From positions 78,854 through 142,853 of the forward strand of contig JAPPDJ010000048.1 in the NCBI GenBank assembly GCA_028824555.1: a stretch of 64,000 bases of DNA, written 5' to 3'. The position numbers and the translations under genes are program-made. This document shows, piece by piece, positions 25,935 to 33,977 of this stretch. Positions within the stretch are counted from its first letter, which is position 1. Every line of letters begins with the position of its first letter. The notes under the pieces were generated by a model. It made no database searches and was not told where the DNA came from. It worked only from the letters and a program-made list of their open reading frames with translations. The DNA comes from Gammaproteobacteria bacterium (GTDB lineage: Bacteria > Pseudomonadota > Gammaproteobacteria > Pseudomonadales > Azotimanducaceae).

Positions 25935-26711
25935 ATGGACTACCAAGAGACGACCTATGAAGTCGAGGGCGCGATGGCGCTCCTCACCATCAACCGGCCG
26001 GAGAAGCACAACGCCATCTCCCTCGCCACGCTTGCCGAGTTGCAGCATTCCGTCGCTCGTGCTGGCGCCGACGACGCCGTGCGCGTGGTCACCATCACCG
26101 GTGCCGGGGGTCGCGCCTTCGCCTCCGGCTCCGACCTTAGCGAAGTGCTGCACCGCGACTTCAAAAAAGCGTTGGAGCCCATCGTCCAAGGTCTCGCGGA
26201 CCAGCTCGAACGCCTGCCCAAGCCCACCATCGCCGCCATCGACGGCATCTGCATGGGCGGTGGGCTGGAGGTGGCGCTCGGCTGCGATCTCAGGATCGCA
26301 ACGCCTGGCTCGCGCTTCGCGACGCCAGAGGGCAAGCTCGGCATCATCCCCGGCGGCGGCGCCACGGCCCGCCTGCCACGCATCGTCGGCCGCGGCTGGG
26401 GCATGGAGATGATGCTGATGGGCGAACCCATCGACGCCGAACGAGCGCTCTCCATCGGCCTCGTGACGCGGCTGGTGGAACGGGAAGAACTATTGCCGGA
26501 AGCGCGCCGCATGGCGGAACACCTCGCGAGCTTCGCCCCCTTCGTGCCGCGCACCATGAAGGCGATGGTCCACTTCGGCATGGAAGCGGGCCTAGCCGGC
26601 GCCTTGATGTTCGAGAAATACGCCCAAGGTGCCCTGGTGCAAACCGAAGACAGCCGCGAGGGCATTACCGCCTTTCTGGAAAAGCGCAAACCGGAGTTCA
26701 AGGGGCGATAG
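25935..26711 (+). CDS. Enoyl-CoA hydratase/isomerase (crotonase) family
   Basis: 258 residues. LLTINRPEKHNAIS at the N-terminus, ASGSDLSEV and CMGGGLEVALGCDLRIA form the oxyanion hole and CoA pocket. FATPEGKLGIIPGGGATARLPR contains the catalytic-loop Glu. It hydrates trans-2-enoyl-CoA in beta-oxidation, though crotonases are diverse. The gene is followed by B-type repeats and then the two hot-dog dehydratase genes. Confidence 0.93.
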   Translation: MDYQETTYEVEGAMALLTINRPEKHNAISLATLAELQHSVARAGADDAVRVVTITGAGGRAFASGSDLSEVLHRDFKKALEPIVQGLADQLERLPKPTIAAIDGICMGGGLEVALGCDLRIATPGSRFATPEGKLGIIPGGGATARLPRIVGRGWGMEMMLMGEPIDAERALSIGLVTRLVEREELLPEARRMAEHLASFAPFVPRTMKAMVHFGMEAGLAGALMFEKYAQGALVQTEDSREGITAFLEKRKPEFKGR

Positions 26712-26712
26712 G

Positions 26713-26880
26713 AGCCTTCGGAGGGAAGGCAGAATGCCTTCCCTCCAGGGAGCCCGTCCTTGTTCAAGCGCTGTTCGCCGTGCGGCGTGGACACCCGTCA
26801 AGCGCTGGCGGTCTGTGGGACTTCCGGCCGTGAACGGGCCTTCGGAGGGAAGGCACTCTGCCTTCCCTAGCGTGCGGGAG
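26713..26880. repeat. Repeat B2, two B-type half elements
   Basis: Two hairpins with GCCTTCGGAGGGAAGGCA-type ends, at 26713-26752 and 26836-26870, are separated by ~80 bp of unrelated sequence. The whole 26712-27009 intergenic space holds no gene that I can see. Confidence 0.75.
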
Positions 26881-27009
26881 CGCGCCCACCCAATCCACAT
26901 GCAACCCACGACATGGCAGCGCATGTCTGGTAGGTTTGCACGCCTTCGCCTCGGCAGCGGCCGAAGCGATAGCAGCAACCACGATCAGGCACCTTCTTGA
27001 GGGGGACAA

Positions 27010-27516
27010 ATGGCAGTTGAGAAGTTCAAGGTGGAGGCGAGCCACATCATGATGTTCGCCCGCGCCGTTGGCGATGCGAATCGGATCTATCACGACGACG
27101 ACTATGCCGAAGGCACCGAGCCCGGCAGCATCATCGCGCCGCCCACCTTTGCCCAGGCGAGCGCCCAGTTCGATCCCGACTACAGCCTGCGCCCGCCCAT
27201 CGACGGCGAGGGCTGGTTCGGCTCCGGCGGCAAGCCCACCGGCGCCAAGCCCCGCGAGGGCAGCGGCGGCGGAGGTGGCGGTGGCGGCGGCGGTCTGCAC
27301 GCCGAACAGCGTTTCGTCTATCACCGCCACATCCGGCCGGGCGACGTGCTCACCGCCACCACCAAGCCGGGCAACACCTGGGAGCGCGAGAGTCGCCGCG
27401 CCGGCAAGCTCACGTTCAGCGAGTCCGTCACCGAATACCGCGACCAGAACGGCGAACTGGTCGTCACCGCAACCGGCGTGGGCGTGCGAACCGAGCGTCC
27501 GGTAGATCAGGGCTGA
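27010..27516 (+). CDS. FAS1-like/MaoC N-terminal-type hot-dog dehydratase subunit
   Basis: 168 residues. FARAVGDANRIYHDDDYAE is the hot-dog helix with the Asp and His positions, and IIAPPTFAQ follows. A run of ten glycines (residues 86-95) sits in the loop before LHAEQRFVYHRHIRPGDVL and TATTKPGN. Proteins of this type pair with a MaoC subunit to make a heteromeric (R)-enoyl-CoA or 3-hydroxyacyl dehydratase. The partner gene begins 26 bases downstream. GGGGGAC precedes the start. Confidence 0.88.
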   Translation: MAVEKFKVEASHIMMFARAVGDANRIYHDDDYAEGTEPGSIIAPPTFAQASAQFDPDYSLRPPIDGEGWFGSGGKPTGAKPREGSGGGGGGGGGGLHAEQRFVYHRHIRPGDVLTATTKPGNTWERESRRAGKLTFSESVTEYRDQNGELVVTATGVGVRTERPVDQG

Positions 27517-27542
27517 GTCAGGCCCAGCAAGGAGAAATCGAA

Positions 27543-27950
27543 ATGGCATTGAACGCAAGCGAACTGAACGCCGGCGACACCTACACCGAACGCCTGGTCG
27601 AAGACCTCAAGCGCACCCAGATCGTCATGTACGCCGGCGCCTCCGGCGACTACAACCCGGTGCACACCGACGAGGTATTCACCACCGAAGTGGCCGGCTA
27701 TCCGTCGGTCTTCGCCCACGGCATGCTCACCATGGGCCTCACCGGCAAGATGCTCACGAACTACGTCGGCGACGGCCGCCTCACCGAGTTTGGCGTTCGC
27801 TTCACCAATCAGGTGTTCCCCGGCGACACCCTGGACGCCACCGCAACGGTAGTCGGCGTCGAGGACGGCATCGTCGAACTCAACGTCGCCACGGTGAACC
27901 AGAAGGGCGTGCAGGTGGCAATGGGCACGGCGAAGGCGCGGGTGGACTAG
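27543..27950 (+). CDS. MaoC-type (R)-specific dehydratase subunit
   Basis: 135 residues. The hydratase-2 motif is complete: ASGDYNPVHTDEVF with the catalytic Asp and His, then YPSVFAHGMLTMGL. FTNQVFPGDTLDATATVVG follows. Together with the preceding gene it forms the two-subunit dehydratase arrangement seen in mycobacterial HadAB-like and related systems. It hydrates or dehydrates acyl-thioesters; the chain length is unknown. AAGGAG precedes the start. Confidence 0.92.
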   Translation: MALNASELNAGDTYTERLVEDLKRTQIVMYAGASGDYNPVHTDEVFTTEVAGYPSVFAHGMLTMGLTGKMLTNYVGDGRLTEFGVRFTNQVFPGDTLDATATVVGVEDGIVELNVATVNQKGVQVAMGTAKARVD

Positions 27951-27963
27951 CGGCATTTGGCGA

Positions 27964-28066
27964 GCCCTCGGAGGGAGGGCGTCCCGCCCTCCCTCCAGAC
28001 GACGGCGACGCTAGAGGCCAACGCATCCACTCGTTTTGCGGCTTTCTACGACGCAGCTTCCTAGCG
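27964..28066. repeat. Repeat C3 hairpin with shared flank
   Basis: GGAGGGAGGGCG (27970-27981) pairs perfectly with CGCCCTCCCTCC (27985-27996). The next ~70 bases (GACGGCGACGCTAGAGGCCA onward) match the reverse complement of 46005-46070 beside element C2, so the repeated unit is longer than the hairpin. The wider 27951-28236 space has no gene. Confidence 0.75.
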
Positions 28067-28152
28067 TCGCTTACGGGACAGGTCCGAGCGATTTCCGCCG
28101 CCCAGGCTCCTAGCCGCGAATTGGAGCCCCACGCGCCGCGTTCCACCGACCC

Positions 28153-28240
28153 GTAGCGGAGAGGCTTGTCCTCGCCGGTCTTCCTGTGGCCGGCAGCCTT
28201 GCGCGGGCCAGCACGGACGACCACAAGGGGTCGCCCCTAC
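28153..28240. repeat. Repeat A5, A-type element
   Basis: 88 bp between GTAGCGGAGAGGCTTGTCCT and the complement of GTAGGGGCGACCCCTTGTGG. The right end reads CCCCTAC and contains the stop codon of the adjacent minus-strand hydrolase gene. Confidence 0.7.
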
Positions 28241-29175
28241 GGGGTCAGAGCCCCCCTCAATGCCTTGCAAGCGTCGTCCATCGGTGCCCGGGCAGCGCTG
28301 ACGACGCGGCTCTGCCCGAAGAAGCCGTGGATCATGCCGCCGTAGCGTTGGCAACGGGCGGTGACGCCGGCGTTGGCTAGGGCCGTTGCGTACGCTTCGC
28401 CTTCGTCGCGCAGGGGGTCGTATTCGGCGGTCATCACCAAGGCTTCCGGCAAGTCGCTGAGGTCATCCGCCAGCAGCGGCGAGGCGTAGGGGTTGCTGCG
28501 CTCATCGGGTTCCGGCGCGTAGTGGTTCCAGAACCAGTGCATCGAGTCGGCGGTGAGCATGTAGCCCTCGCCGTTGTCGCGATAGGACGCGGTGTTGAAG
28601 TGCACGCCGTCCGTGACGGGATACACCAAAAGCTGAAAGCGGATGTCCGGCGCGTCTTCCGACCCGGCGCGGCGCTTGTCTCGCGCCATCTGCGAGACCA
28701 CTGCAGCAAGATTGCCCCCCGCGCTGTCTCCAGCCACGGCAAGGCGGCTAGCGTCGGCACCGATGTGGTCCGCGTTCTGCACGGCCCAAACGGTGGCCGC
28801 ATAGCAATCGTCCGCCGCTGCCGGGAAGCGGTGTTCCGGTGCGAGCCGGTAGTCCACCGACACAACCGTCACGCCGGCACCCTTGCACACTTCTCGACTT
28901 TGGCCGTCGGCGGTGACGAGGTCGCCGATCACCCAGCCGCCGCCGTGGAACATCATCACGAGCGGGAACGGCCCCTCGCCGTCTGGGGTGTAGATGCGCA
29001 CCGGCACGCCATTCGCGGACGCGTCGGTCACCGCAGCCACCGCAACGTCCGGCGCCTCCGGCTGCATCGTTCGGTACATCTCGCGTCCGGCTTCCACCGG
29101 CATGTCGACCAAGGCAGGTCCCTCCACCTCGGCCATCTGCGCCAGCATGGCCTCGTATTCCGGGTGCAGCGGCAT
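28237..29175 (-). CDS. Alpha/beta hydrolase, hormone-sensitive-lipase type
   Basis: 312 residues. HGGGWVIGD provides the oxyanion hole and VAGDSAGGNLAA the nucleophile Ser. EYDPLRDEGEAYA provides the Asp, and MIHGFFG the His. This is the complete HSL/family IV esterase set; typical substrates are short-chain esters. The TAG stop lies within the terminal repeat of element A5. Confidence 0.93.
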   Translation of the reverse strand: MPLHPEYEAMLAQMAEVEGPALVDMPVEAGREMYRTMQPEAPDVAVAAVTDASANGVPVRIYTPDGEGPFPLVMMFHGGGWVIGDLVTADGQSREVCKGAGVTVVSVDYRLAPEHRFPAAADDCYAATVWAVQNADHIGADASRLAVAGDSAGGNLAAVVSQMARDKRRAGSEDAPDIRFQLLVYPVTDGVHFNTASYRDNGEGYMLTADSMHWFWNHYAPEPDERSNPYASPLLADDLSDLPEALVMTAEYDPLRDEGEAYATALANAGVTARCQRYGGMIHGFFGQSRVVSAARAPMDDACKALRGALTP

Positions 29176-29261
29176 CGCGCGCCTCTCATGTGCTTCAAAG
29201 GGGCGCGATTATTCCCCATGTCCGAAGTAAGATGCGCGCTTTGTTGGCCTCGAGGACACGC

Positions 29262-29882
29262 ATGGGCGGCACTGGCAAGGGCGGCTTCAACGCACGCGGG
29301 AAGGAAGGCGACGAGGGCGATGCCGAAAAAGCACGGCAGTTTGCCGTGGTCGACAACACGCTCCTGAAGAACCGCACGCTCACCATTTTCGGCGAGATCG
29401 ACAAGGACATGGCGCGGCGCACCGCCGAGCGGCTGCTGGCGCTGTCGTTCGAGGGCGACGACCCCATCACCCTCTACATCGGCTCCCCCGGTGGGCACGT
29501 GGAGTCTGGCGACACCATCTTCGACATGATCCGCTTCGTGAAGCCGACCGTGCGCATCGTTGGCACGGGCTGGGTCGGCAGCATCGCCACGCACATCTAT
29601 CTCGCCACCGAGCGGGAGAACCGCTACGCGCTGCCGAACACGCGGTTTCTCATCCACCAGCCGGCCGGGGGCTTCGGCGGCGATGCCTCGGACATCGAGA
29701 TTCATGCTCGCGAAATCCTCAAGACCCGCGAACGCATCAACGCCATCATCGCCGAGCAGACGGGCCAGCCCTTGGAGCGAGTGAGCAAAGACACCGACCG
29801 CGACTACTGGATGAGCGCGGAGGAGTCGCAGGAGTATGGCCTCGTCGGGACGATTATCCGCTCGGCCGGCGAGCTGGCCTAA
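29262..29882 (+). CDS. ClpP-like serine protease subunit
   Basis: 206 residues. The ClpP triad is visible: Ser107 in GWVGSIATHIYLA, His132 in RFLIHQPAGG, and Asp181 in the DRDYWMSAEE block. YIGSPGGHVESGDTIFDMI is the family strand-helix. The Ser context (VGSIA instead of the usual AASMG) and a charged 25-residue N-terminus differ from housekeeping ClpP, so this looks like a paralogue. The ATG at 29262 is chosen because GAGGA is correctly spaced; 29232 is possible. The next gene follows without a gap. Confidence 0.87.
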   Translation: MGGTGKGGFNARGKEGDEGDAEKARQFAVVDNTLLKNRTLTIFGEIDKDMARRTAERLLALSFEGDDPITLYIGSPGGHVESGDTIFDMIRFVKPTVRIVGTGWVGSIATHIYLATERENRYALPNTRFLIHQPAGGFGGDASDIEIHAREILKTRERINAIIAEQTGQPLERVSKDTDRDYWMSAEESQEYGLVGTIIRSAGELA

Positions 29883-30542
29883 ATGACGGAGGCGCTGCGG
29901 CTCGATCTCGGGGACCGGGATGTTGGTGCGCTGATTCTCCGAGCACCAAGGCACCGCGCGTCTCTCGTGTTAGGCCACGGTGCCGGCGCTGGCATGGAGC
30001 ACGCCAACATGGCCGGCATCGCAGAAGCCTTCGCCAGCGTGGGCCTTTCCACGTTCCGCTTCAACTTTCCCTATCGCGAAGACGGCCGCAATCGCGTGGA
30101 CGCCAAGGATGTCTCCACCGCCGCGATCGCCGCTGCCTTGGGCGCAGCGCAGGAGCGGCTCGATGGCCCCTATCTTCTGGGCGGCCACAGCTTCGGCGGG
30201 CGCATGGCCTCGCACGCCGTGGTCGATCACGCGCTGGATGTCGCTGGGCTCGTGTTCTGCTCCTTCCCGCTGCATAACCCGCGCAAGCCTTCGCTGGCCC
30301 GCGCCGAACACATGGACGCCATCGGCTGCCCCATGCTGTTCCTGTCCGGCTCCCGGGACGGCATGGCGTCTGCCGATCTGATGACCGGACTCGCGAGTCG
30401 CCTGGGTGCCACACTGCATTGGCTGGAAACTGCCGACCATGGCTACAAGGTGCTGAAACGCACCCGCACGCGCACCGACGACGTATTCACCGAGATGGCC
30501 GGGCACGTGGATGCCTGGCTTCGCCAAAAGCTCGGCGTCTAG
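29883..30542 (+). CDS. Alpha/beta hydrolase of the KANL3/Tex30 type
   Basis: 219 residues. SLVLGHGAGAGMEHANM at the N-terminus is the family loop, followed by GGHSFGGRMAS with the nucleophile Ser, FLSGSRDGMAS (Asp) and TADHGYKV (His). These dienelactone-hydrolase-like proteins have no firm function. It begins on the base after the clpP-like stop, so the two are one operon. Confidence 0.88.
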   Translation: MTEALRLDLGDRDVGALILRAPRHRASLVLGHGAGAGMEHANMAGIAEAFASVGLSTFRFNFPYREDGRNRVDAKDVSTAAIAAALGAAQERLDGPYLLGGHSFGGRMASHAVVDHALDVAGLVFCSFPLHNPRKPSLARAEHMDAIGCPMLFLSGSRDGMASADLMTGLASRLGATLHWLETADHGYKVLKRTRTRTDDVFTEMAGHVDAWLRQKLGV

Positions 30543-30655
30543 CCTCGGAGGGAAGGCATTCTGCCTTCCCTAGCGCCGGGAGGCGCTCGCTTGACGACCA
30601 GGCATGCGCGCCTCACGGCGCGCCAAGGAAGGCAGGATGCACTTCCTCCGAAGGA
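30543..30655. repeat. Repeat B3, B-type element ending at a ribosome-binding site
   Basis: 113 bp with a left CCTCGGAGGGAAGGCATTC hairpin and an imperfect right end (GGAAGGCAGGATGCACTTCC). The right end, CCTCCGAAGGAG, carries the AAGGAG that stands before the next gene. Confidence 0.75.
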
Positions 30656-30661
30656 GACAAC

Positions 30662-31537
30662 ATGAAGCTAGCGACATTCACGCACGGACGCGAGACGCGC
30701 ATTGGCGTCGTGGTGGGGGAGCTCGTCATCGACCTCTCCCGCGCCGCGCCCGAACTGCCTACGGACATGCGCTCGCTGCTCGAGGCCGGCGACGATGCCT
30801 TGGCAACGGCCGCAGCGGCCCAGACCAGTGTCGAACACGCCCTCGCCGTGAACGACGTGGAACTCAAGGCGCCGGTGCCGAACCCCGGCAAGATTCTCGC
30901 CATCGGCCTCAACTACGCCGACCACATCGCCGAATCCGGCGGCAAGGCACCATCCGTGCAGATGTGGTTCAACAAGCAGCACAACGCCGTCAACGGCCCG
31001 TACGGCAGCATCAACAAGCCGGTGGTTTCAGACATGCTCGACTACGAGGGCGAACTGGTCTTCGTCATCGGCAAGCGTGCCAAGCACGTGCCCAAGGAGC
31101 GCGCCCACGAGGTGATCGCCGGGTTCTGCTGCGGCAACGATGTCAGCGTACGCGACTGGCAGGCGCGCTCGCAGACCATGCAGATCGGCAAGTCGTTCGA
31201 CACCCACGCGCCGATCGGCCCTTGGATCGTGACGCCGGACGAGATCGGCGACCCGCACGACCTCGGCATCCGCACCTTGGTCAACGACGAGACCCGTCAG
31301 GACAGCAACACCCGCCATCTCATCTTCGACTGCTACGACCAGATCGCCCACCTCACCCAGTCGTTCACCTTGGACCCGGGCGACGTGATCTTCACCGGGA
31401 CATCTTCGGGCGTGGGCGCGGCCATGAAGCCGCCGGCCTGGATGAAGGTGGGCGACGTGGTGCGCATCGAGATCGAGAACATCGGCTACATCGAGCACAC
31501 GGTGGTAGAGGAGGACGCCACCCCGGTCATCGGCTAG
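30662..31537 (+). CDS. Fumarylacetoacetate hydrolase (FAH) family protein
   Basis: 291 residues. KILAIGLNYADHIAESG, the metal-binding DYEGELVFVIGK and GNDVSVRDWQ are followed by KSFDTHAPIGPWIVT and GDVIFTGTSSGVG. This is the common bacterial FAH-like acylpyruvase/2-keto-4-pentenoate-hydratase-type fold. It cleaves C-C bonds in acyl-pyruvates, decarboxylates oxaloacetate or hydrates dienoates; the substrate is unknown. AAGGAG, 6 bases ahead of the ATG, comes from the end of repeat B3. Confidence 0.92.
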   Translation: MKLATFTHGRETRIGVVVGELVIDLSRAAPELPTDMRSLLEAGDDALATAAAAQTSVEHALAVNDVELKAPVPNPGKILAIGLNYADHIAESGGKAPSVQMWFNKQHNAVNGPYGSINKPVVSDMLDYEGELVFVIGKRAKHVPKERAHEVIAGFCCGNDVSVRDWQARSQTMQIGKSFDTHAPIGPWIVTPDEIGDPHDLGIRTLVNDETRQDSNTRHLIFDCYDQIAHLTQSFTLDPGDVIFTGTSSGVGAAMKPPAWMKVGDVVRIEIENIGYIEHTVVEEDATPVIG

Positions 31538-31581
31538 CCGCCGGGAATCCGACGCGCCGCTCCCGAGACCGCCCCCCGCCG

Positions 31582-32523
31582 TCAATACAACGACGCCTCC
31601 CCAGGCGGCCGTGTCTTGAAGCGTCGATGCACCCAGAGGTACTGCTCCGGGCACTTTCGCACCGCCTGTTCGATGACGCGGTTGATCTCGGCGGCATCGG
31701 CTGCGAAGTCGTCGCTCGGGAAGCTGTGGAAGGGGTCGCTGATGTGGGCCTCCCAGCGACCTTGGCGCGGGTCGCGCCGGTGCGAGAGAAACAGCACTCG
31801 GGCGCCGGTGTGCCTTGCAAGGCGGGTCGTCACGTTGATGGTCGCCGCCTCGATGCCGAAGAACGGCACGAACACGGCGTGGCGCAAACCGTAGTCCTGG
31901 TCTGGGGCATACCAAAGCGCGCCTCCCCTGCGCAGATGCGTCACGGCACGACGCAGGGCACGACGCTGAATGGTCGCGGCCAGATGACGCTCCCGGCCGC
32001 GGCGAATGACCCGATCCAATACGGGATTCCCGTGCGGACGGTAGAGCGCCGCGAAATCTGCCTCGCGCCCGGTGAGCCCGCCAGCGAGGTCGAGAGTTGT
32101 GAAGTGCGCGCCGATGACGATCACGCCGTTCCCTTCCGCCAGCGCCGCCCGATAGATGTCCAGACCAGTCAATGTGAACCGAGCCTGCAAGCGCGCTACG
32201 GGCCCGAGCCAAATCATCGCGCTCTCGACGAAGGCGATGCCGGTGGAACGGAAGACCTCCTGCGCGAGCGCCGCCCGTTTCTCACCCACCAGTTCCGGGA
32301 AGCACAGCGCAAGGTTGGTTTCGACGATGTGCCGCCGCCGCTTCGCAAGCCGCCACCCCAAGGCCCCGAACGCACCGCCGAGCCGCATCAGCCAAGGCAC
32401 CGGCAGCCGCACGACCAGCCAAGCCACCCCAATACCGAACCAGATCGGCCAATGGCGCGGCGCAGTCAGCCTCCACGCTCCCGCGTCGGCACGCCTTCTC
32501 GTATTGTCGGTGGAACGAGACAT
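31582..32523 (-). CDS. Lipid A biosynthesis acyltransferase, LpxL/HtrB family
   Basis: 313 residues. A membrane anchor (~25-45, WPIWFGIGVAWLVVRLPVPWL) precedes the acyltransferase domain. GAHFTTLDL gives the HX4D catalytic motif, ALYRPHGNPVLDRVIRRGR matches the next conserved block, and LWYAPDQDYG and VFVPFFGIEAAT complete it. It adds a secondary acyl chain to lipid A precursors. The start is the ATG that begins the anchor; the longer in-frame reading upstream runs into repeat A2. This supports a Gram-negative origin. Confidence 0.92.
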   Translation of the reverse strand: MSRSTDNTRRRADAGAWRLTAPRHWPIWFGIGVAWLVVRLPVPWLMRLGGAFGALGWRLAKRRRHIVETNLALCFPELVGEKRAALAQEVFRSTGIAFVESAMIWLGPVARLQARFTLTGLDIYRAALAEGNGVIVIGAHFTTLDLAGGLTGREADFAALYRPHGNPVLDRVIRRGRERHLAATIQRRALRRAVTHLRRGGALWYAPDQDYGLRHAVFVPFFGIEAATINVTTRLARHTGARVLFLSHRRDPRQGRWEAHISDPFHSFPSDDFAADAAEINRVIEQAVRKCPEQYLWVHRRFKTRPPGEASLY

Positions 32524-32597
32524 CGCCAAATCGCGCGCCCCCAACCTCTCCCATTGGAACAACCCCGTAACCCAATCATCGTACGTCGCTTTCCTTG

Positions 32598-32727
32598 GTA
32601 GGGGACGGGCTTGTCCCGTCCCGGCGCGCCCTGACGGGCGCGTGGGTAGTTCGCTTGCGCGAACTGCTGTGCTTCGACGAAATCCCTCGACGCATTCAAG
32701 ACGGGCGGGGACAAGCCCCGCCCCTAC
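32598..32727. repeat. Repeat A2, A-type element in reverse orientation
   Basis: 130 bp. Its reverse complement matches A1 through the interior (GTTCGCGCAAGCGAAC, then CGCGCCCGTCAGGGCGCG). Ends are GTAGGGGACGGGCTTGTCCC and the complement of GTAGGGGCGGGGCTTGTCCC. The 32524-32898 space (375 bp) otherwise holds a C-type GGAGGGAGGGCG fragment and no gene. Confidence 0.82.
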
Positions 32728-32898
32728 GAGGAATGCTCGCATCGCTCGCAGCTACGGCTAGGAGCCACCTCCCTGTTGGGTTTGCCGCAGGCCTCCGGAG
32801 GGAGGGCGCCCAACCCGCCAGAGGTTCCGGCAACGCGATGCGTGCGTCGGACCATGGGCAAGCCGTTGGACGCATCGGGAGTGCGCTATTGTCGCCGC

Positions 32899-33258
32899 AT
32901 GAAGACGGCATCGTTCCTTGCGGCCGTGGCGCTTGCGCTCATTGCCGGCTGCGCCAGTGCGCCGCGCCCGCTGCAGTTGTTGACGACCGGCAGCCTGACC
33001 TATCCGGAGGCGGCTCGTGCGCAAGGCGTCGAAGGCGAGGTGCGGGTGCAGTACGACGTGGATGTCACCGGCACGGTCGTGAACGCGCGCGTAGTGGCCG
33101 CCGATCCGGCGGGCACCTTCGAGCAGGCCGCGCTTGACTTCGTTCTGTCCTGGCGCTTCCGCCCGGTGGAGGCGAACGGCAGGCCCGTGGTGGTGGAGGA
33201 CAACGTGAGCGAGATCGCCTTTCGCCTCGACGATGGCCGCGCCGACCTCTACCCGTGA
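32899..33258 (+). CDS. Lipoprotein with TonB C-terminal-like domain
   Basis: 119 residues. The lipoprotein signal MKTASFLAAVALALIAGC ends at lipidated Cys18. The rest is a TonB-C fold: LTYPEAARAQGVEGEVRVQYDV, GTVVNARVVAADPAGTFEQAALDFVLSWRFRPVEANG. It lacks the membrane helix and proline-rich spacer of TonB, so it is a stand-alone periplasmic TonB-C module whose partner is unknown. The two downstream envelope genes are convergent or separate. Confidence 0.82.
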   Translation: MKTASFLAAVALALIAGCASAPRPLQLLTTGSLTYPEAARAQGVEGEVRVQYDVDVTGTVVNARVVAADPAGTFEQAALDFVLSWRFRPVEANGRPVVVEDNVSEIAFRLDDGRADLYP

Positions 33259-33271
33259 TGCTTTGGCCAAA

Positions 33272-33922
33272 TCACCGGGCGCGGACGCGCCGGTTCACGC
33301 TCGCACTTCCTTCCATGCGTTCCGGGCCGCGTGCCCATGTGACCGTCAGGGCCGGCTCGGATCGCGCCGCGAGCACGACCCACAGCTCACCGATGTTGTG
33401 GATGCGAACTCCGCCGACGGTCAGGAGCAGGTCTCCTGTCGCCATGCCGCAAGCATCGGCCAAGCCGCCATCCGTGACCGCGCGCAACTCGAGCCCAAGG
33501 GCCGTTTGCACCAGGCTCGCGCCGAAGTCGGCCGGCACGCCGGCATCCATCCGAATCCCCCGTTCGAGGTAGAGATGGAAGTTGGCCGCGATCTGGCGAA
33601 AGTGGGCGTCGAAGACCTCCGGCGCCGCCACGAAGGCGGGGGGGAAGGAGCTCTGCCGCAGCGTCACTCTGGTCGGCCAGCCCGCGGCAGTGGCCGGCTC
33701 CATGCGAATCTCGATTTCCGTACCGGCGCAAGGCATGTCGTCCTTGCGCGCCCGCAGAAGCCGCTGCGGACGACTCTCAAGCACCGTGGCCGCGCAGCCA
33801 TCGCCACCCGGTGACGGGAAGGCAGGGATACGACAATTGCCGCCCTCGTCCTGCAAGCGGCACGCTTCCCACACCTCGTGCAGCGGTCGTTCCACGTTGA
33901 AGACTTCGGTCAGTTCATCCAC
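33272..33922 (-). CDS. PDZ-domain protein with N-terminal unknown domain
   Basis: 216 residues from a GTG. Residues ~1-120 form an unrecognised domain containing four Cys (EACR, NCRI, GCAAT, MPCAG). Residues ~130-205 are a PDZ domain (FGASLVQTALGLELRAVTDGG, then LADACGMATGDLLLTVGGVRIHNI). There is no signal peptide. It ends 13 bases from the TonB-C gene stop and diverges from the YejA-type gene. Function unknown. Confidence 0.65.
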   Translation of the reverse strand: MDELTEVFNVERPLHEVWEACRLQDEGGNCRIPAFPSPGGDGCAATVLESRPQRLLRARKDDMPCAGTEIEIRMEPATAAGWPTRVTLRQSSFPPAFVAAPEVFDAHFRQIAANFHLYLERGIRMDAGVPADFGASLVQTALGLELRAVTDGGLADACGMATGDLLLTVGGVRIHNIGELWVVLAARSEPALTVTWARGPERMEGSASVNRRVRAR

Positions 33923-33977
33923 GGCACGCCTGCCCCTTGCGAATACGGCCGATTGTAGTCGTCCTCGGAGCGGCGGA

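Noticed and set aside
33582..33977. N-terminal extension of the YejA-type protein
   Set aside because: It is antisense to the PDZ gene, and the ATG at 33978 begins a proper signal peptide.
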